Assembly: GCA_020063565.1 (NCBI GenBank)
Contig: JAICDB010000004.1
Coordinates: 62,001 to 126,000 of the forward strand
Source: Clostridiales bacterium
Lineage (GTDB): Bacteria; Bacillota; DSM-16504; Desulfitibacterales; JAICDB01
DNA: 64,000 nt
Reading direction: 5' to 3'
A model generated the notes under the pieces. The model made no database searches. It worked only from the letters and a program-made list of their open reading frames with translations, and was not told the origin of the DNA. A program made the translations under genes and the position numbers. Of the stretch, positions 1 to 8,957 are shown in pieces. How positions within the stretch are numbered: position 1 is the stretch's first letter; each line of letters begins with the position of its first letter.

Positions 1-64
1 TGGTGATAAAGTTTTCTTGGTTGAGATGAAAGGATCAAAGAGTGAAGTAAAGCAAGTTTCGTAA
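1..64 (+). CDS. 3' end of an unidentified gene (partial)
   Basis: An open frame runs in from the left edge and ends with TAA at 62-64, giving a 20-residue tail that starts GDKVFLVEM. It is followed 31 bases later by the small ferredoxin-like gene on the same strand, so the two may be co-transcribed. The fragment is too short to assign to a family. Confidence 0.5.
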   Translation, partial: GDKVFLVEMKGSKSEVKQVS

Positions 65-95
65 TTTTGATATTAGTAGAAAACGGGGTGGCAAT

Positions 96-287
96 TTGCA
101 GCGCAAAACTTATTTTATAGATTTGAAGCTGTGCCTAAAGTGTAAGAAATGCATAGCAATGGAGGAATGCCCGAGAAAAGTGATTATTAAAGAAGAAGCC
201 GAAGACCCGGCTTATATCGGTCCTGGTTGTTCAGGGTGCGGAACATGCAGCAAAGTTTGTGTCGGAAAAGCAATTAAGCAGTTATAA
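96..287 (+). CDS. small ferredoxin-like 4Fe-4S protein
   Basis: This 63-residue protein has two cysteine clusters: CLKCKKC followed by ECP near residues 13-25, and CSGCGTCSKVC near residues 45-55. The pattern fits a small protein binding one or two 4Fe-4S clusters, presumably a cytoplasmic electron carrier or a subunit of a larger enzyme. The start is a TTG at 96, preceded by GGGGTG at a good distance. It lies just downstream of a truncated gene and is closed by a strong hairpin terminator. The partner enzyme lies outside the window and the exact function is unknown. Confidence 0.6.
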   Translation: MQRKTYFIDLKLCLKCKKCIAMEECPRKVIIKEEAEDPAYIGPGCSGCGTCSKVCVGKAIKQL

Positions 288-329
288 AAAATAGGATCTG
301 TCCCCAAAGTAGGGACAGATCCTATTTTT
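286..329. terminator. bidirectional terminator between the ferredoxin-like gene and the LysR gene
   Basis: An 18-base perfect inverted repeat (286-303 with 312-329) has an 8-base loop. It begins with an A run and ends with a T run, so it can terminate both converging genes. The core arm reads GGATCTGTCCC and its complement. Confidence 0.85.
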
Positions 330-1239
330 ATTCCCCTTCAATTATCTGATGCAGATCTTCTATTTGGAGATAATTTAAGAAAGTTTCCATTGCTTGAGTT
401 TTAAAGTGGTGTTTATTATAAACTACATAGAAATCTCTATTAAATATACAATCCTTGACCCTTGTCATTCCGAGTGTCTTTAGCTTAAGGTCCTTTTTAA
501 TTGCCCACTTGGAAATAATTGAAATTCCCAGGCCTGCTTCTACTGCTTCCTTTACTGCCTGCGTACTTCCCAGTTCCATGCTAACTTGTAAATCTTCAGG
601 ATTGATTGCGTGTTCCATTAAAGTATCTTCCATTACCTGCCTTGTACCTGAACCTTCCTCCCTATGAATAAAAGGCTGAGACAATAAAGAAGATGCAGAA
701 ATATAGTCCTTTTTGGCCCAGGGGTGGTCATAAGGAACTATAACTACCAATTCATCTTCCATAAATTTTTCAATGATTAAGTCAGAGTGCTCAACGTGAC
801 CTTCCACAAGTCCTATATCCAGTCCTGTAGATAAAATCTTTTGTACAATTTCTTCAGTATTTTTAATATTTATGCTTAAATTTACCTGAGCATGTTCCCT
901 GAGGAAATTTCCTGCAATTCGAGGTAAAATATATTCCCCAATTGTTAAGCTTGCTCCAACTTCAATTTTGCCCTTCACCATGCCTGTCAGTTCTGAAATA
1001 TCTTTTTGGGCTTGATCGTATAGCTCCATTATTTGTGTAGCATACTTATAAAATGTTTTGCCTGCCTGGGTAAGTATAACCCTCTTATTATTCCTATCAA
1101 AAAGTCTAGTACCCAGTTGTTCCTCCAAAGATTGAATTTGGAGGCTGATTGCAGGCTGGCTAATATGAAGTGCTTTTGCAGCTTGGGAAAAACTTCTTTT
1201 ATCGGCAACAGCTTTAAAAACAATTAAATGTTGGTCCAT
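328..1239 (-). CDS. LysR-family transcriptional regulator
   Basis: A 303-residue regulator of normal LysR length. The N-terminal winged helix-turn-helix covers about residues 1-60, with the typical SFSQAAKALHISQPAIS segment. The effector domain follows and contains GKIEVGAS and GLGISIIS motifs. It resembles the CysL-like group, which includes regulators named in databases as associated with selenium metabolism. That link is only suggestive, but it fits the two selenoprotein genes at the other end of the window. It is divergent from the thioredoxin-reductase-like gene at 1402, with a 160-base AT-rich gap that could hold its operator. No ligand can be deduced. Confidence 0.85.
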   Translation of the reverse strand: MDQHLIVFKAVADKRSFSQAAKALHISQPAISLQIQSLEEQLGTRLFDRNNKRVILTQAGKTFYKYATQIMELYDQAQKDISELTGMVKGKIEVGASLTIGEYILPRIAGNFLREHAQVNLSINIKNTEEIVQKILSTGLDIGLVEGHVEHSDLIIEKFMEDELVVIVPYDHPWAKKDYISASSLLSQPFIHREEGSGTRQVMEDTLMEHAINPEDLQVSMELGSTQAVKEAVEAGLGISIISKWAIKKDLKLKTLGMTRVKDCIFNRDFYVVYNKHHFKTQAMETFLNYLQIEDLHQIIEGE

Positions 1240-1401
1240 ATATCGATCTCTCCTATTAATTTCAAAATAATTTTATTATTAGTTTTTCTTATATAAGTTT
1301 AAAATATATTTAAGATAAAATCAAATTTTTTTACAAATAATAATAAAAAATCACCAAAAAAATTTAAAAAAAGCATTTTATTTTTAAAGGAGTGTGCTTA
1401 T

Positions 1402-2268
1402 ATGTCTGAAGAACTATTAGATTTGGTAATAGTAGGTTGCGGTCCTGCAGGGTTGTCTGCTGCTATAAATGCAAAAATTCGCAAGCAAAATTTTATTATT
1501 TTTGGATTGGATTTTTGCAGTCCTAAATTATCATGGGCTCCAACTATAGATAATTATTTAGGATTTTTTAAAATAAAAGGTGAAGATTTAAGACAAAAAT
1601 TTTTAAAACATGTAGAGGATATGGAAATAGAAATTAAATCTCAGAGGGTTGATAAAATATTAAAAATTGATAAACATTTTATGTTGCAATGCGGCGAAAA
1701 AAATTACTCTGCAAAGTCAGTAATAGTTGCAACAGGTGTAGAAAGTGGCAAAAAAATTACAGGTGAAAAGGATTTCATAGGTAGAGGGGTTTCATATTGT
1801 GCAACCTGTGACGGACCTTTATATAATGATAAGGTTTGTGCAATGATTACTTATTCCTCGGAAGGGGAAGAAGAACTTAAATTTTTAGCAGATATTTGTT
1901 CAAAAATATATTACCTGCCGCAGCACGAAAAAGTTTTAGAAAATGTATCTGAAAATGTGGAAAGGATAAATGCCAAGCCGAAAGAGATAAAAGGAGGAAT
2001 GATGGTAGAAAAGCTTATTTTAGAGGATGGTAAAGAATTATCTGTAGACGGTATTTTTATCTACAGGCCAAATCTTCCACCGGATCAATTGGTGCCCGGA
2101 GTAGAAACAGAAAGCAAGGCATTAAAGGTTAACCGTAATTTAGAAACGAATATTGAAGGGCTATTTGCGGCAGGAGACTGTACAGGCGCTCCCTATCAAC
2201 TTGGAAAAGCAGTTGGTGAAGGTCAGACGGCAGCATTAAATGCGGTAAAATACATTGCTAAACATTGA
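1402..2268 (+). CDS. thioredoxin-reductase-like flavoprotein lacking the NADPH motif
   Basis: A 288-residue protein of the low-molecular-weight thioredoxin reductase fold. The FAD-binding GCGPAG motif is at residues 12-17, the redox motif CATC at 133-136, and the C-terminal FAD motif GLFAAGDC near 250. The second Rossmann domain, normally carrying GGGxSA and HRRxxxR for NADPH, instead reads AMITYSSEGEEEL near 147-159 and has no HRR. Ferredoxin-dependent thioredoxin reductases of Clostridia also lack these motifs, so a donor other than NADPH is likely. The RBS AAAGGAG precedes the ATG. It is transcribed away from the LysR gene. No thioredoxin gene is adjacent. Confidence 0.8.
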   Translation: MSEELLDLVIVGCGPAGLSAAINAKIRKQNFIIFGLDFCSPKLSWAPTIDNYLGFFKIKGEDLRQKFLKHVEDMEIEIKSQRVDKILKIDKHFMLQCGEKNYSAKSVIVATGVESGKKITGEKDFIGRGVSYCATCDGPLYNDKVCAMITYSSEGEEELKFLADICSKIYYLPQHEKVLENVSENVERINAKPKEIKGGMMVEKLILEDGKELSVDGIFIYRPNLPPDQLVPGVETESKALKVNRNLETNIEGLFAAGDCTGAPYQLGKAVGEGQTAALNAVKYIAKH

Positions 2269-2417
2269 CAGCGAAAAGTACATAAAGTATAATAAGATCA
2301 AGTTTAATACTACTAAATATCTTTTTTTGGCAGGAGATGGGAAATACATCTAGAAGTCTACAGTAACAATTATATTATGGAGGAAAAGTGCAATAATTTT
2401 TTAAAGGGAGTGATAGA

Positions 2418-2609
2418 ATGCCAACATATGAATTTAAGTGCAACAAATGCCAGCATAAATTTACTACCAGAGTTTCTTTAAATGAAAAAGAAAAGGTAGA
2501 ATGCCCCGAATGCAATTCAAACGACATTGAACAGATATTTACCAGTTTTTCATTTAAAACCGCAACTGAGGGCGGATGTTCCGCTCCCACGGGAAGCCCC
2601 TTTTCTTGA
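2418..2609 (+). CDS. FmdB-family zinc ribbon protein
   Basis: A 63-residue protein that begins MPTYEFKC, the usual start of the FmdB (CxxC_CXXC_SSSS) regulatory protein family. It has a CNKC pair near residues 8-11 and a CPEC pair near 34-37 that would bind one zinc ion. The C-terminal tail is short and glycine-rich with one more Cys. The family is widespread and poorly characterised; some members were first noted beside formamidase genes. It stands alone and is followed by a terminator. Confidence 0.8.
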   Translation: MPTYEFKCNKCQHKFTTRVSLNEKEKVECPECNSNDIEQIFTSFSFKTATEGGCSAPTGSPFS

Positions 2610-2654
2610 GCATAATTTTAAGGCCAGTTAGGTCTTTCTTAATCCATAAACTCA

Positions 2655-2700
2655 AAACCGCAGTAGCACGGGAGGTGTAGCTGCGGTTTATTTATTATTA
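2655..2700 (+). terminator. intrinsic terminator after the fmdB-like gene
   Basis: AAACCGCAG at 2655-2663 pairs with CTGCGGTTT at 2681-2689 across a 17-base loop. A T/A-rich stretch follows. Confidence 0.7.
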
Positions 2701-2825
2701 ATAATTTAATTTTAGGTTTTGTAGGATACTGGTGGATTATTTGGAGAAAATTTTAGGAAGGATTTATAAGATTTTTGTCGAAAAAAATAGAAATACCGGA
2801 AATTTAACCACATTAAGGAGATGCT

Positions 2826-4603
2826 ATGATGAATTTAACAGATAAAACTAATATTCCTCCCGGTACGGCAGCTCTTATAGAGGGGAGACTTATTATTGCA
2901 GATGCTGAAGAGTGGCAGAATCCGCTAATTTCTGCCGGCAAAAATGTAACAGTTAAAGTCGATGGAAAAGAAATATCGGATGAAGTCCGGGTAAGTAAAG
3001 AAAACCTGGTTGAAATAATTCCTAAAAAAGTATCTCCTGAAGTAAAATTTCTGTTAAAAGTTTCTAATGATAGATTAAAAGCTACATTGGTTGTCCAAAG
3101 GAAAAATGGTAAACAGTTTATACTTGAGGATATTCCTGCGGCAAAAGAATTACATATAGAAACAAAAAAATATAAAGAAATTGAGCCCCCAAGTCCCTCT
3201 AAGGAAGAATTACTCGATTTTCTTAAAAATGAGGGGGTGGTTTATGGAGTTCACGAAGAAGCATTGGATAATTTAGCTGAAAATTTAATCAGTGAAGCTG
3301 TTGTTGCGACAGGAACCCCTCCTGAAAAGGGGGTTGATGCTAGAATAGAATTATTATTTAAAAAAAAAACAATAAGGAAGTAGAAAATGAGGCAAAACAA
3401 AGCATTATTTCTGAACGATTTATTGCAATGGTTGAAGAAGGAGATGACCTGGCAATAAAAATTCCTTCACAACCGGGAAAGCCGGGTCAAGATGTTTATG
3501 GAAAAAGCATAGCGCCTCCACCGGCTAAGGATATATCCCTTATAGCATGTAAAGGCGCTAAACTTGTAGAGGACGGAACAAAGGTAGTTGCTGAAATTAG
3601 CGGCAGGGTGGAAGTGAATAACAATCGCATATCAGTTTTTCCCATCTATTTAGTTGAAGGAGATGCTGCGGCGCAAGAAGGACATATCAAGTTTAATGGT
3701 GACGTAATTGTTAAGGGTAATGTTCTCGACGGCATGAAAATAAAGGCTAAAGGAAATATTGAGGTTACAGGCTTTGCGGCAAATAGTGAATTAACTGCCG
3801 ATAAAAATATTACGGTACATAAAAGTTTGGTAGGATGCACCGTAAAAGCAGGCGGAAACGCACTCCTCTATCGCCAGATAAAAAATCAACTGCAAGGAAT
3901 GCTGGAACAAATATTGGAGCTTGTTACTGCTTTAAAGCAATTTAAAAAGACTACTCAAAAATCCGGTAAAGAAGTTAAAGACGGAGCGCTCTTAAAATTA
4001 CTTTTAGAGAAAAAGTTTACCGGCATCCCCAGCCTTATCACCTCCTCCCTGAAGTTACTTAACAAAATTTCTTTGGAATTCGAAGGAGATTTCAACAAAA
4101 AGCTTGAAGAAACGATAGTTATTGTTAAATCATGGCAAAGAAAAACTGTTGGGTTAGGCCCTCTTGAAATAAATTCAATAGGAGATCTGGAGTATATGCT
4201 ACGATCTCTAAATACAAGTAGCCAGAAACTGCTAAAACTTCTCAATGAAGGCTCAGAAGATGCTTATATAACCTGTGGCTATGTGCAAAACTGTGTCCTT
4301 GAAGCAAGTGGTGGAATCAATATTACAGGTAAAGGGTGTTATAATTCTCAGTTAGTTTCAGTTGGCTCTGTAGAAATAATGGGAATACCGGGCGTTTTCA
4401 GGGGTGGTTCCATCACTGCAATGGGGAATGTAAAAATAAGAGAACTGGGATCGGATGCGGAAACAAAAAGTTTTATTCAGGTCAATAAAGAATCAGTAGT
4501 AATGGCAGATGTAGTCTATCCGGGAACAACTATAAAATCAGGCCCCTATATTAAGAAAATTACAGAAAAAGAATATAATTATAAACTATACGGCTCAACC
4601 TAA
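2826..4603 (+). CDS. FapA/DUF342 family protein, split by a frameshift at an A10 tract
   Basis: Two open frames, 2826-3383 (185 residues) and a second that runs to 4603, together match one FapA/DUF342 (flagellar assembly protein A) protein of about 592 residues. The first half carries the N-terminal FapA domain. The second has the beta-helical DUF342 core, with repeats such as NGDVIVKGNV and GGINITGKG, and a coiled segment between them. The break is at ten consecutive A residues (3360-3369). Reading eleven A residues, or slipping back one base, joins the frames without losing any residue. The cause could be polymerase slippage, programmed frameshifting, phase variation, or a sequence error. 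The family acts around polar flagella, exopolysaccharide or the cell envelope. Confidence 0.75.
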
Positions 4604-4687
4604 AAAGACTAGCAAAAACTGTTAACTGAGAATACTTCATTTAATGGTATAATTACAGAGAGACTATGGAACGGAAAGGGGAATATC

Positions 4688-5914
4688 ATGCTCAAGAAAA
4701 AAACATTACTGGTAATAGTTGCAGTATTATTTTTACTAGTCTTGTCCCCTGCAGCGTGGGCTAAACCGGATATCGAGGGAGAAGCTGGTATTCTCATGGA
4801 TATGAAAACCGGCAAGGTTTTATGGACAAAAAACCCTGATATAAAAAGGGCGCCTGCAAGTACTACCAAAATTCTCACAGCTTTGGTTGCCTTAGAAAAA
4901 GGGAATTTACAGGACCTGGTAAAAGTATCCTCAAATGTTAAGAAGATAGATGGTACCAAAGTGTGGTTAAGGCCTGGAGAAGAGGTAACACTTGAAAACC
5001 TGCTTTATGCAATGCTTGTTAATTCTGCTAATGACGCAGCCCTAGCAATTGCAGAACATATTGGAGGTTCTGTAGAAGGTTTTGCCAAAATGATGAATAC
5101 TAAAGCCAAGGAACTTGGCGCTAAAAACAGTCATTTTGTAAATCCCCACGGTCTCGATCAAGAAGGCCATTATACTACAGCACGTGACCTTGCTATAATT
5201 GCCAGAGAAGCCATGAATAATGAAAAATTCCGTGAGATCGTTCAAACCAAAAAGAAGGAATGGAACGGTATGGATTGGAAAAGTCATCTGGTAAATAACA
5301 ACAAATTACTTTGGCAATATGAAGGCGCTACCGGTGTAAAGACCGGATATACATCTAATGCTGGAAGGTGCCTGGTTGCTTCTGCGAGAAAAGGTGAGCA
5401 AGAATTTTTAAGTGTTGTATTGGGAAGCACTACCCAGGCCTTTTATGAAGACTCCATGGCGCTTTTAGATTATGGTTTCGACAATTTTAAACAAGTTACT
5501 TTGGTAGAAAAGGGCCAGAAAGTTTCAGAAATAAGAGTAGCAGGTCAAATTGTTCCTGTGGTAGCTGCTGAAAGTTTTGAATTACTTGTTGACAAGGGAA
5601 ATTTCGTTCTCCCTAAATGGGAAATTCAAATTAAAAAAAGTGCAGCACCTATAAAAAAAGATAGAAAAATTGGTACTTTAAGTTTAATTATTGAAGATAA
5701 AGAAATAGCGAGTGTACCCCTCCTTGCGGGAAGTACAGTTCCTAAAGGTTTGACATGGCTGGATTGGTATTTTAGAGTGACAGCGGCTATTTTTGGTTTA
5801 GTATTCTTAAGTTTACTTATTAAAATCCTTAGAAAGCGCAAAAAAAGCAAAATCATGTATGGTGGAAGCGGTAGAAGCACTTCACTTGATTATCGTGCAA
5901 TGCGTAAACTGTAA
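4688..5914 (+). CDS. dacF: D-alanyl-D-alanine carboxypeptidase (DacF/PBP5-like, peptidase S11)
   Basis: A 408-residue low-molecular-weight penicillin-binding protein. It has a signal peptide at residues 1-26 ending AWA, the active-site STTK at 58-61, SAN at 113-115 and KTG at 218-220. A C-terminal PBP5-associated beta domain follows. The hydrophobic segment near 355-380 and the Arg/Lys cluster after it indicate a membrane anchor. It trims the terminal D-Ala of peptidoglycan stem peptides outside the membrane; DacF-type members often serve spore cortex or forespore wall modification. A TATAAT-like box lies about 40 bases upstream. A terminator follows it directly, so it is likely monocistronic. 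Confidence 0.92.
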   Translation: MLKKKTLLVIVAVLFLLVLSPAAWAKPDIEGEAGILMDMKTGKVLWTKNPDIKRAPASTTKILTALVALEKGNLQDLVKVSSNVKKIDGTKVWLRPGEEVTLENLLYAMLVNSANDAALAIAEHIGGSVEGFAKMMNTKAKELGAKNSHFVNPHGLDQEGHYTTARDLAIIAREAMNNEKFREIVQTKKKEWNGMDWKSHLVNNNKLLWQYEGATGVKTGYTSNAGRCLVASARKGEQEFLSVVLGSTTQAFYEDSMALLDYGFDNFKQVTLVEKGQKVSEIRVAGQIVPVVAAESFELLVDKGNFVLPKWEIQIKKSAAPIKKDRKIGTLSLIIEDKEIASVPLLAGSTVPKGLTWLDWYFRVTAAIFGLVFLSLLIKILRKRKKSKIMYGGSGRSTSLDYRAMRKL

Positions 5915-5922
5915 ATTTCAAG

Positions 5923-5948
5923 GTAGCTCATTATGGGCTACTTTTTTT
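5923..5948 (+). terminator. intrinsic terminator after dacF
   Basis: GTAGCTCA at 5923-5930 pairs with TGGGCTAC at 5934-5941 (one wobble) around a TTA loop, followed by seven T residues. Confidence 0.9.
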
Positions 5949-6040
5949 GATCTGTTTTGTCAAAATTTGCAGACTTTTGGATAATCAAGGAAGGAATTTA
6001 CTAATATTAAACGAATTTAATTTATAAAATATAGCTTGAA

Positions 6041-6117
6041 AGGGCAAACCATTCCGAAAGGGTGGGACGCAAAGCCATGGGTCTAAAGCATAAAGCTATG
6101 ATTGCCAGGCTGCCGTT
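6041..6117 (+). promoter_or_regulatory. cyclic-di-GMP-I (GEMM) riboswitch aptamer
   Basis: The sequence shows the hallmark GEMM-I blocks in order: AGGGCAAACC at 6041-6050, a hairpin closed by a GAAA-containing loop (6049-6066), GGGACGCAAAGCC at about 6064-6076, and the distal GCCAGG block at 6104-6109. These match the class I c-di-GMP aptamer. It sits in the 5' leader of cheW-cheA-cheB, about 220 bases before the cheW start, so c-di-GMP would tune chemotaxis expression. The gap 5949-6332 contains no gene. Confidence 0.93.
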
Positions 6118-6160
6118 TTACAATTTTTTGAGGCAGCCCAAAAAAGGTTGTCTTTTCTTT
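6108..6160 (+). terminator. riboswitch expression platform with alternative hairpins
   Basis: GGCAGCC at 6132-6138 can pair with GGTTGTC at 6146-6152 (two wobbles), followed by a T-rich tract, which makes an intrinsic terminator. The same GGCAGCC can instead pair perfectly with GGCTGCC at 6108-6114, at the 3' edge of the aptamer, which would block the terminator. If ligand-bound aptamer holds 6111-6114 in its closing stem, c-di-GMP would favour termination. That direction is inferred from pairing alone. Confidence 0.7.
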
Positions 6161-6270
6161 ATATTTAAGGATTTACAGCCTTAAAATATGCAATTTTTGT
6201 TAATTTTAAAAGGAATTTGAAGAAATTTATGGAACTATGTAGCTAAGAAAAAATGTTTTTTTAAAGTGCG

Positions 6271-6299
6271 TGTTCGAAAAGAAGCAAACTTTTCGAACA
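6271..6299 (+). repeat. TTCGAA hairpin element ahead of cheW
   Basis: TGTTCGAAAAG at 6271-6281 is the exact complement of CTTTTCGAACA at 6289-6299, giving an 11-bp stem with a 7-base loop. It is followed by TCCTCTTAAAA and then the cheW RBS TTAGGAGG. Related copies stand before csrA, flgE, cheD and fliK. A CCTC run just after the stem could pair with the AGGAGG of the RBS. Confidence 0.6.
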
Positions 6300-6332
6300 T
6301 CCTCTTAAAAATAAATTAGGAGGTTTATTCAT

Positions 6333-6839
6333 ATGAGAGAAGAAAAAGCCGTCCAAAAGCAAGAAGAACAATTAGTGGTATTCCAACTGGGAAGTGAAAC
6401 ATACGGAGTAGATATTGCTATCGTTAGAGAGATTATTCGCATGCAATCAATCACTCCGGTTCCGCGTACACCTGATTTTGTAGAAGGGGTTATCAATTTA
6501 AGGGGCAGGGTTATTCCTGTAATTGACCTTCACAAGCGCTTTGAATTACCTTGTGGAGATGAGACAAATGATACCCGGATAATAGTTGTTGAAGTGGGAG
6601 AAATAACTGTAGGTATGATAGTTGATTCTGTTTCAGAAGTATTGAGAATTGCATCTGAAAGTATCGATCCTCCACCACCTGTCATATCTTCTGGCGTTAA
6701 TACTGCATACTTGCGGGGCGTTGGAAAACTGGAGGATCGTCTGATTATTTTACTGGATTTACAAAAGATTTTACATGAAGAGGAACACAAGGAACTGGAA
6801 GAATCATTGAAACAGGTGGTCGCAACCGAAGAAGAATAG
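6333..6839 (+). CDS. cheW: chemotaxis coupling protein CheW
   Basis: A 168-residue CheW-domain protein with the typical block LGSETYGVDIAIVREIIR near residues 19-36 and GVINLRGRVIPVIDL near 52-66. It links chemoreceptors to the CheA kinase at the membrane-associated arrays. RBS AGGAGG lies 8 bases before the ATG. The C-terminal tail is somewhat longer than the shortest CheW proteins and is rich in Glu. It is first in a cheW-cheA-cheB operon behind the c-di-GMP riboswitch. Confidence 0.95.
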   Translation: MREEKAVQKQEEQLVVFQLGSETYGVDIAIVREIIRMQSITPVPRTPDFVEGVINLRGRVIPVIDLHKRFELPCGDETNDTRIIVVEVGEITVGMIVDSVSEVLRIASESIDPPPPVISSGVNTAYLRGVGKLEDRLIILLDLQKILHEEEHKELEESLKQVVATEEE

Positions 6840-6863
6840 GTTTTCAGAATGGAGGGGCAAAAA

Positions 6864-8957
6864 ATGACCTCAGGGTTTGATATTTCGCAGTATCTAAATA
6901 TTTTTCTTGATGAAGCAGATGAGCAAATTCAAATACTTGATGAGGCTATAGTTAATTTAGAAAATGACAAAAAAAATTCAGATCTTTTAAATGATATTTT
7001 TAGGGCTGCCCATACTTTAAAGGGATCTTCTGCGTCAATGGGCTTTGAAAAAATGGCTTCTGTGACACATGACCTTGAAAATGTTCTTGATAAGTTACGA
7101 CAAGGTGAGGTTGAGGTTACTCCTGAAATAATTGATCTCTTGCTTGAATGCCTTGATATTATTAAAGTATTAAAGGAAGAAATAGCTTCTGAAGGAAAAG
7201 AAGGAAAAACAGAAACAGAACAATTGATTTCTAAGTTAAAAGTTGTTTTAGATGGTACTACAGTTGCAAAAAATGAAATAACGGTTTCATTTGACGCAGC
7301 CGGGGATGAACATATCCAGCTGGACGATGTGGAAAAGGGTCTTGTGAGTGAAGCCTATAGGAAGGGTTATTTTGTTTGGCACATAAGGGTTACCCTTGAC
7401 TCGGATTGTATGATGAAAGGTCCCAGGGCGTATATAGTTTTTAACAATCTTGAAAGTATAGGTGAAATTATCAAAACAGTACCCAGCGCTGAAGATATTG
7501 AAGCTGAAAAATTTGAAAATCAATTCCATCTTGTACTGGTATCCCAAGAAGACAAGTCCAATGTGGAAAGTATTATAGATTCAGTCTCTGAAATTGAAAG
7601 TATAGTTATAAAGCCCGTTTCCTTGGAGGAAGACAAACTTGAGGAAACAAAAGAACCTGAACAAAAAGAGGATGTTGAAGATAAAGAAGCTACAGAAGAG
7701 GTAAGTGATGATAACAATGTCAGAAGACTTAAAACTGAGAAAATAAAAACCTCGCAAACGGTACGTGTTGATGTTCAGCGTTTAGAAAATTTAATGAACC
7801 TGGTTGGAGAGCTGGTAATAGATCGTATTAGACTGGCAGATGTAGGTGAGAACTTAAAGAATCATCTTGGAACTGAAGGCACCTTGGAAACACTGGAAGA
7901 AGTATCGATTCACATTGGCCGTATTACAGGAGAACTTCAGGAAGAAATTATGAAGGCCAGAATGTTCCCTGTTGAACAGGTTTTCAACCGTTTTCCACGT
8001 ATGGTAAGGGATTTAGCTCGTAGAGCAGGTAAGGAAATTAATTTCCAGGTTGTAGGAAGAGAAACAGAACTTGATAGAACTGTAATTGAAGAGATAGGAG
8101 ACCCTCTAATTCATCTCTTGAGAAATGCCATTGACCACGGTATAGAATCTCCTGAAAAGCGGCGCAAGCTGGGCAAACCTGCGGAGGGTCTTGTTAAACT
8201 ATCTGCTTCACACCAGGAAAATCAAATTGTAATTACAGTAGAAGATGATGGTGCAGGTATGGATCCTGAAAAAATTAAAGCAAAAGCCATAGAAAAGGGA
8301 TTGATAAACCGGGAAAATGCCAGGAGATTGACGCCTAAAGAAGCAATTAATCTTATCTTTAAGCCAGGATTTTCAACTGCCAAGGAAATAAGTGATGTTT
8401 CAGGTCGTGGAGTAGGAATGGATATAGTAAGAAATCATATTGAAAAAATAAACGGTGTAATAGATATCCACTCTGAAGTAGGTAAGGGAACTAAATTTAC
8501 AATTAAGCTACCTCTTACACTGGCAATTAATCGTTCACTGCTTGTTAAACTGGAAGAATCAGTGTTTGCTTTCCCTCTTTCCAATGTAGTTGAAATAATT
8601 AATGTTGAAAAAGATGAAATTAAGCATATACACCGTCAGGAAGTTGTTATGGTGCGTGGGGAAGTATTACCACTCTTTACACTTGAGGAACTGCTGGATA
8701 TTAAGAGGGAAACTCCCAAGAGAGAAAGTTTTCCTGTTGTAGTTGTTAAGATTTCGGAAAAACCTGTAGGTATTATTGTAGATCAACTCTTGGGAGAACA
8801 GGAGATAGTTATTAAATCATTGGGAGACTACTTGGGGCAAGTTCCGGGACTTGCAGGAGCAACTATCATGGGAGATGGTAAAGTTGCCCTTATTCTAGAT
8901 ATTCGGGGGCTGGTACAGCATGCAAGGACAGAAGAATATGCCCGAATCGCCAATTAA
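6864..8957 (+). CDS. cheA: chemotaxis histidine kinase CheA
   Basis: A 697-residue protein with the full CheA order. The Hpt domain has the phosphorylated His in AAHTLKGSS (His50). A P2-like response-regulator docking region lies near 125-250, followed by an acidic linker and a dimerisation domain near 305-370. The HATPase has the N box RNAIDHGIESPEKRR and the G boxes EDDGAGMDP and GRGVGMDIV. The CheW-like domain is at the C terminus. The start is the ATG at 6864, because GGAGGGG lies 6 bases upstream, whereas the ATG at 6849 precedes that site. It phosphorylates CheY (48087) and CheB. It overlaps cheB by 20 bases. Confidence 0.95.
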   Translation: MTSGFDISQYLNIFLDEADEQIQILDEAIVNLENDKKNSDLLNDIFRAAHTLKGSSASMGFEKMASVTHDLENVLDKLRQGEVEVTPEIIDLLLECLDIIKVLKEEIASEGKEGKTETEQLISKLKVVLDGTTVAKNEITVSFDAAGDEHIQLDDVEKGLVSEAYRKGYFVWHIRVTLDSDCMMKGPRAYIVFNNLESIGEIIKTVPSAEDIEAEKFENQFHLVLVSQEDKSNVESIIDSVSEIESIVIKPVSLEEDKLEETKEPEQKEDVEDKEATEEVSDDNNVRRLKTEKIKTSQTVRVDVQRLENLMNLVGELVIDRIRLADVGENLKNHLGTEGTLETLEEVSIHIGRITGELQEEIMKARMFPVEQVFNRFPRMVRDLARRAGKEINFQVVGRETELDRTVIEEIGDPLIHLLRNAIDHGIESPEKRRKLGKPAEGLVKLSASHQENQIVITVEDDGAGMDPEKIKAKAIEKGLINRENARRLTPKEAINLIFKPGFSTAKEISDVSGRGVGMDIVRNHIEKINGVIDIHSEVGKGTKFTIKLPLTLAINRSLLVKLEESVFAFPLSNVVEIINVEKDEIKHIHRQEVVMVRGEVLPLFTLEELLDIKRETPKRESFPVVVVKISEKPVGIIVDQLLGEQEIVIKSLGDYLGQVPGLAGATIMGDGKVALILDIRGLVQHARTEEYARIAN

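Noticed and set aside
455-667. Plus-strand open frame inside the LysR gene
   Set aside because: It is a shadow of the well-supported minus-strand LysR coding sequence.
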